The notes under the pieces: generated by a model
The model's input: only the letters and a program-made list of their open reading frames with translations
Told to the model about the DNA's origin: nothing
Database searches by the model: none
Assembly (NCBI GenBank): GCA_045648145.1
Contig: JAZRNK010000088.1
Span: 1-6,015, forward strand
DNA: 6,015 bases
Origin: UMGS172 sp045648145
GTDB taxonomy: Bacteria > Bacillota > Clostridia > Oscillospirales > Acutalibacteraceae
Direction: 5' to 3'
Part shown: positions 5,380 through 6,015 of the stretch, piece by piece
Layout of the letters: every line of letters begins with the position of its first letter
How positions within the stretch are numbered: position 1 is the first letter of the stretch
Translations under genes and position numbers: made by a program

Positions 5380-6015
5380 ACTTTCGTTTTTCGCTTAAAT
5401 ATTTTGGTTAACAATCGGTCTAAAAACGGCGTTTCAACAACAATGATTGCTGCGAGCATAAGCGCACAGCCGATGGCCTCTTTTATGCCGGGAAGTTGCT
5501 TGTAAAACACACAAGCGGCGAGCAAAGCGAACAATGATTCAAGACTCATTATTATAGATGCTATAGAAGGCTCACTGTATTTTTGACCGACAACCTGTAA
5601 GGTGTAGGCAACACCAGACGACATAGTACCCATATAAAGAATGGGTAATGCGGTGTCGAGTATAACCGATACGTTGGGCTTTTCAAAAATAAACATAAGA
5701 ACAAGCGAAATAGCGCCGGCCGTAAAAAATTGCACGCTCGACAAAGCAACCCCGTTTGTAAGAGGCGACCAGTGTGCAACAACAATAATATGTAACGAAA
5801 AAGCCAAAGCGCAGAGAATAAGGAACACGTCGCCTACGGCTATTGAAAAGCCGTTCTTAACGCTGATGAGGTATAAGCCGATTACGGATAAAAGTATACC
5901 TGCAAGCACCGACGGACGCATTTTCTTTTTAAATATAATTTCAAAAAGTGGTACGATTATTATGTATAACGCAGTTATAAAGCCTGCCTTTCCCGAATCG
6001 CCTTTGGCAATATCG
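5376..6015 (-). CDS. EamA/DMT-superfamily transporter, 5' end outside the window
   Basis: This is the C-terminal 212 residues of a drug/metabolite transporter permease. The frame stays open to the window edge: upstream of the ATG at 5921 it reads KAGFITALYIIIVPLFE, the typical end of the first EamA repeat, so that ATG is internal and the true start lies beyond 6015. The second EamA repeat follows, with about five to six hydrophobic helices (for example LAGILLSVIGLYLIS, and SSGVAYTLQVVGQKYSEPS followed by SIIMSLESLFALLAA), and ends in a basic tail, FKRKTKV. Full-length members have about ten helices and 280-300 residues. The family exports or imports varied small metabolites; the substrate here is unknown. 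It overlaps the downstream metallohydrolase start by 4 bp. Confidence 0.88.
   Translation of the reverse strand, partial: DIAKGDSGKAGFITALYIIIVPLFEIIFKKKMRPSVLAGILLSVIGLYLISVKNGFSIAVGDVFLILCALAFSLHIIVVAHWSPLTNGVALSSVQFFTAGAISLVLMFIFEKPNVSVILDTALPILYMGTMSSGVAYTLQVVGQKYSEPSIASIIMSLESLFALLAACVFYKQLPGIKEAIGCALMLAAIIVVETPFLDRLLTKIFKRKTKV

Noticed and set aside
5919..5921. ATG at 5921 as the start of the EamA transporter
   Set aside because: The frame remains open upstream to the window edge and encodes a typical end of the first EamA repeat, so this methionine is internal.

Overview
The window looks like a low- to mid-GC chromosomal segment from an anaerobic Firmicute, probably a gut-type clostridium. 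This is an inference from the AT-rich spacers, strong purine-rich ribosome binding sites, sigma-A type promoters, intrinsic terminators and the gene families present (DUF4867, a short fucose-isomerase-like protein, a two-domain AraC regulator). No rRNA, tRNA, CRISPR array, insertion sequence or phage gene is visible.

Layout, left to right. (1) A leader of about 110 bases with two mutually exclusive hairpins, one ending in a T-run, precedes a plus-strand PnuC-family vitamin transporter. (2) A perfect 18-bp stem-loop covers the stop codons of this gene and of the convergent operon, and would terminate both. (3) A minus-strand three-gene operon reads from 3833 to 833: a fucose/arabinose-isomerase-like protein, a class II ketose-bisphosphate aldolase and a DUF4867 cupin-like protein. 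A long stem-loop sits between the isomerase and the aldolase. (4) The intergenic region 3834-4049 holds divergent promoters and a direct repeat with a 21-bp period, as expected of an AraC-type operator. (5) A divergent AraC-family regulator reads on the plus strand. Its near-consensus promoter lies inside the longest reading frame, which rules out the far upstream TTG and leaves only unusual start codons. (6) A minus-strand pair follows: an EamA/DMT membrane transporter cut off by the right window edge, and a YgjP-like zinc metallohydrolase whose start overlaps the transporter stop by 4 bp.

How the genes fit together. The regulator, isomerase, aldolase and DUF4867 protein form a compact sugar-catabolic locus. 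A sugar-responsive AraC protein would activate the isomerase promoter. The isomerase would make a ketose, and after phosphorylation the aldolase would split it. The locus has no kinase and no transporter, so either these are encoded elsewhere or the DUF4867 protein fills an unrecognised step. The substrate cannot be read from sequence. The PnuC gene and the EamA/YgjP pair appear to be unrelated neighbours.
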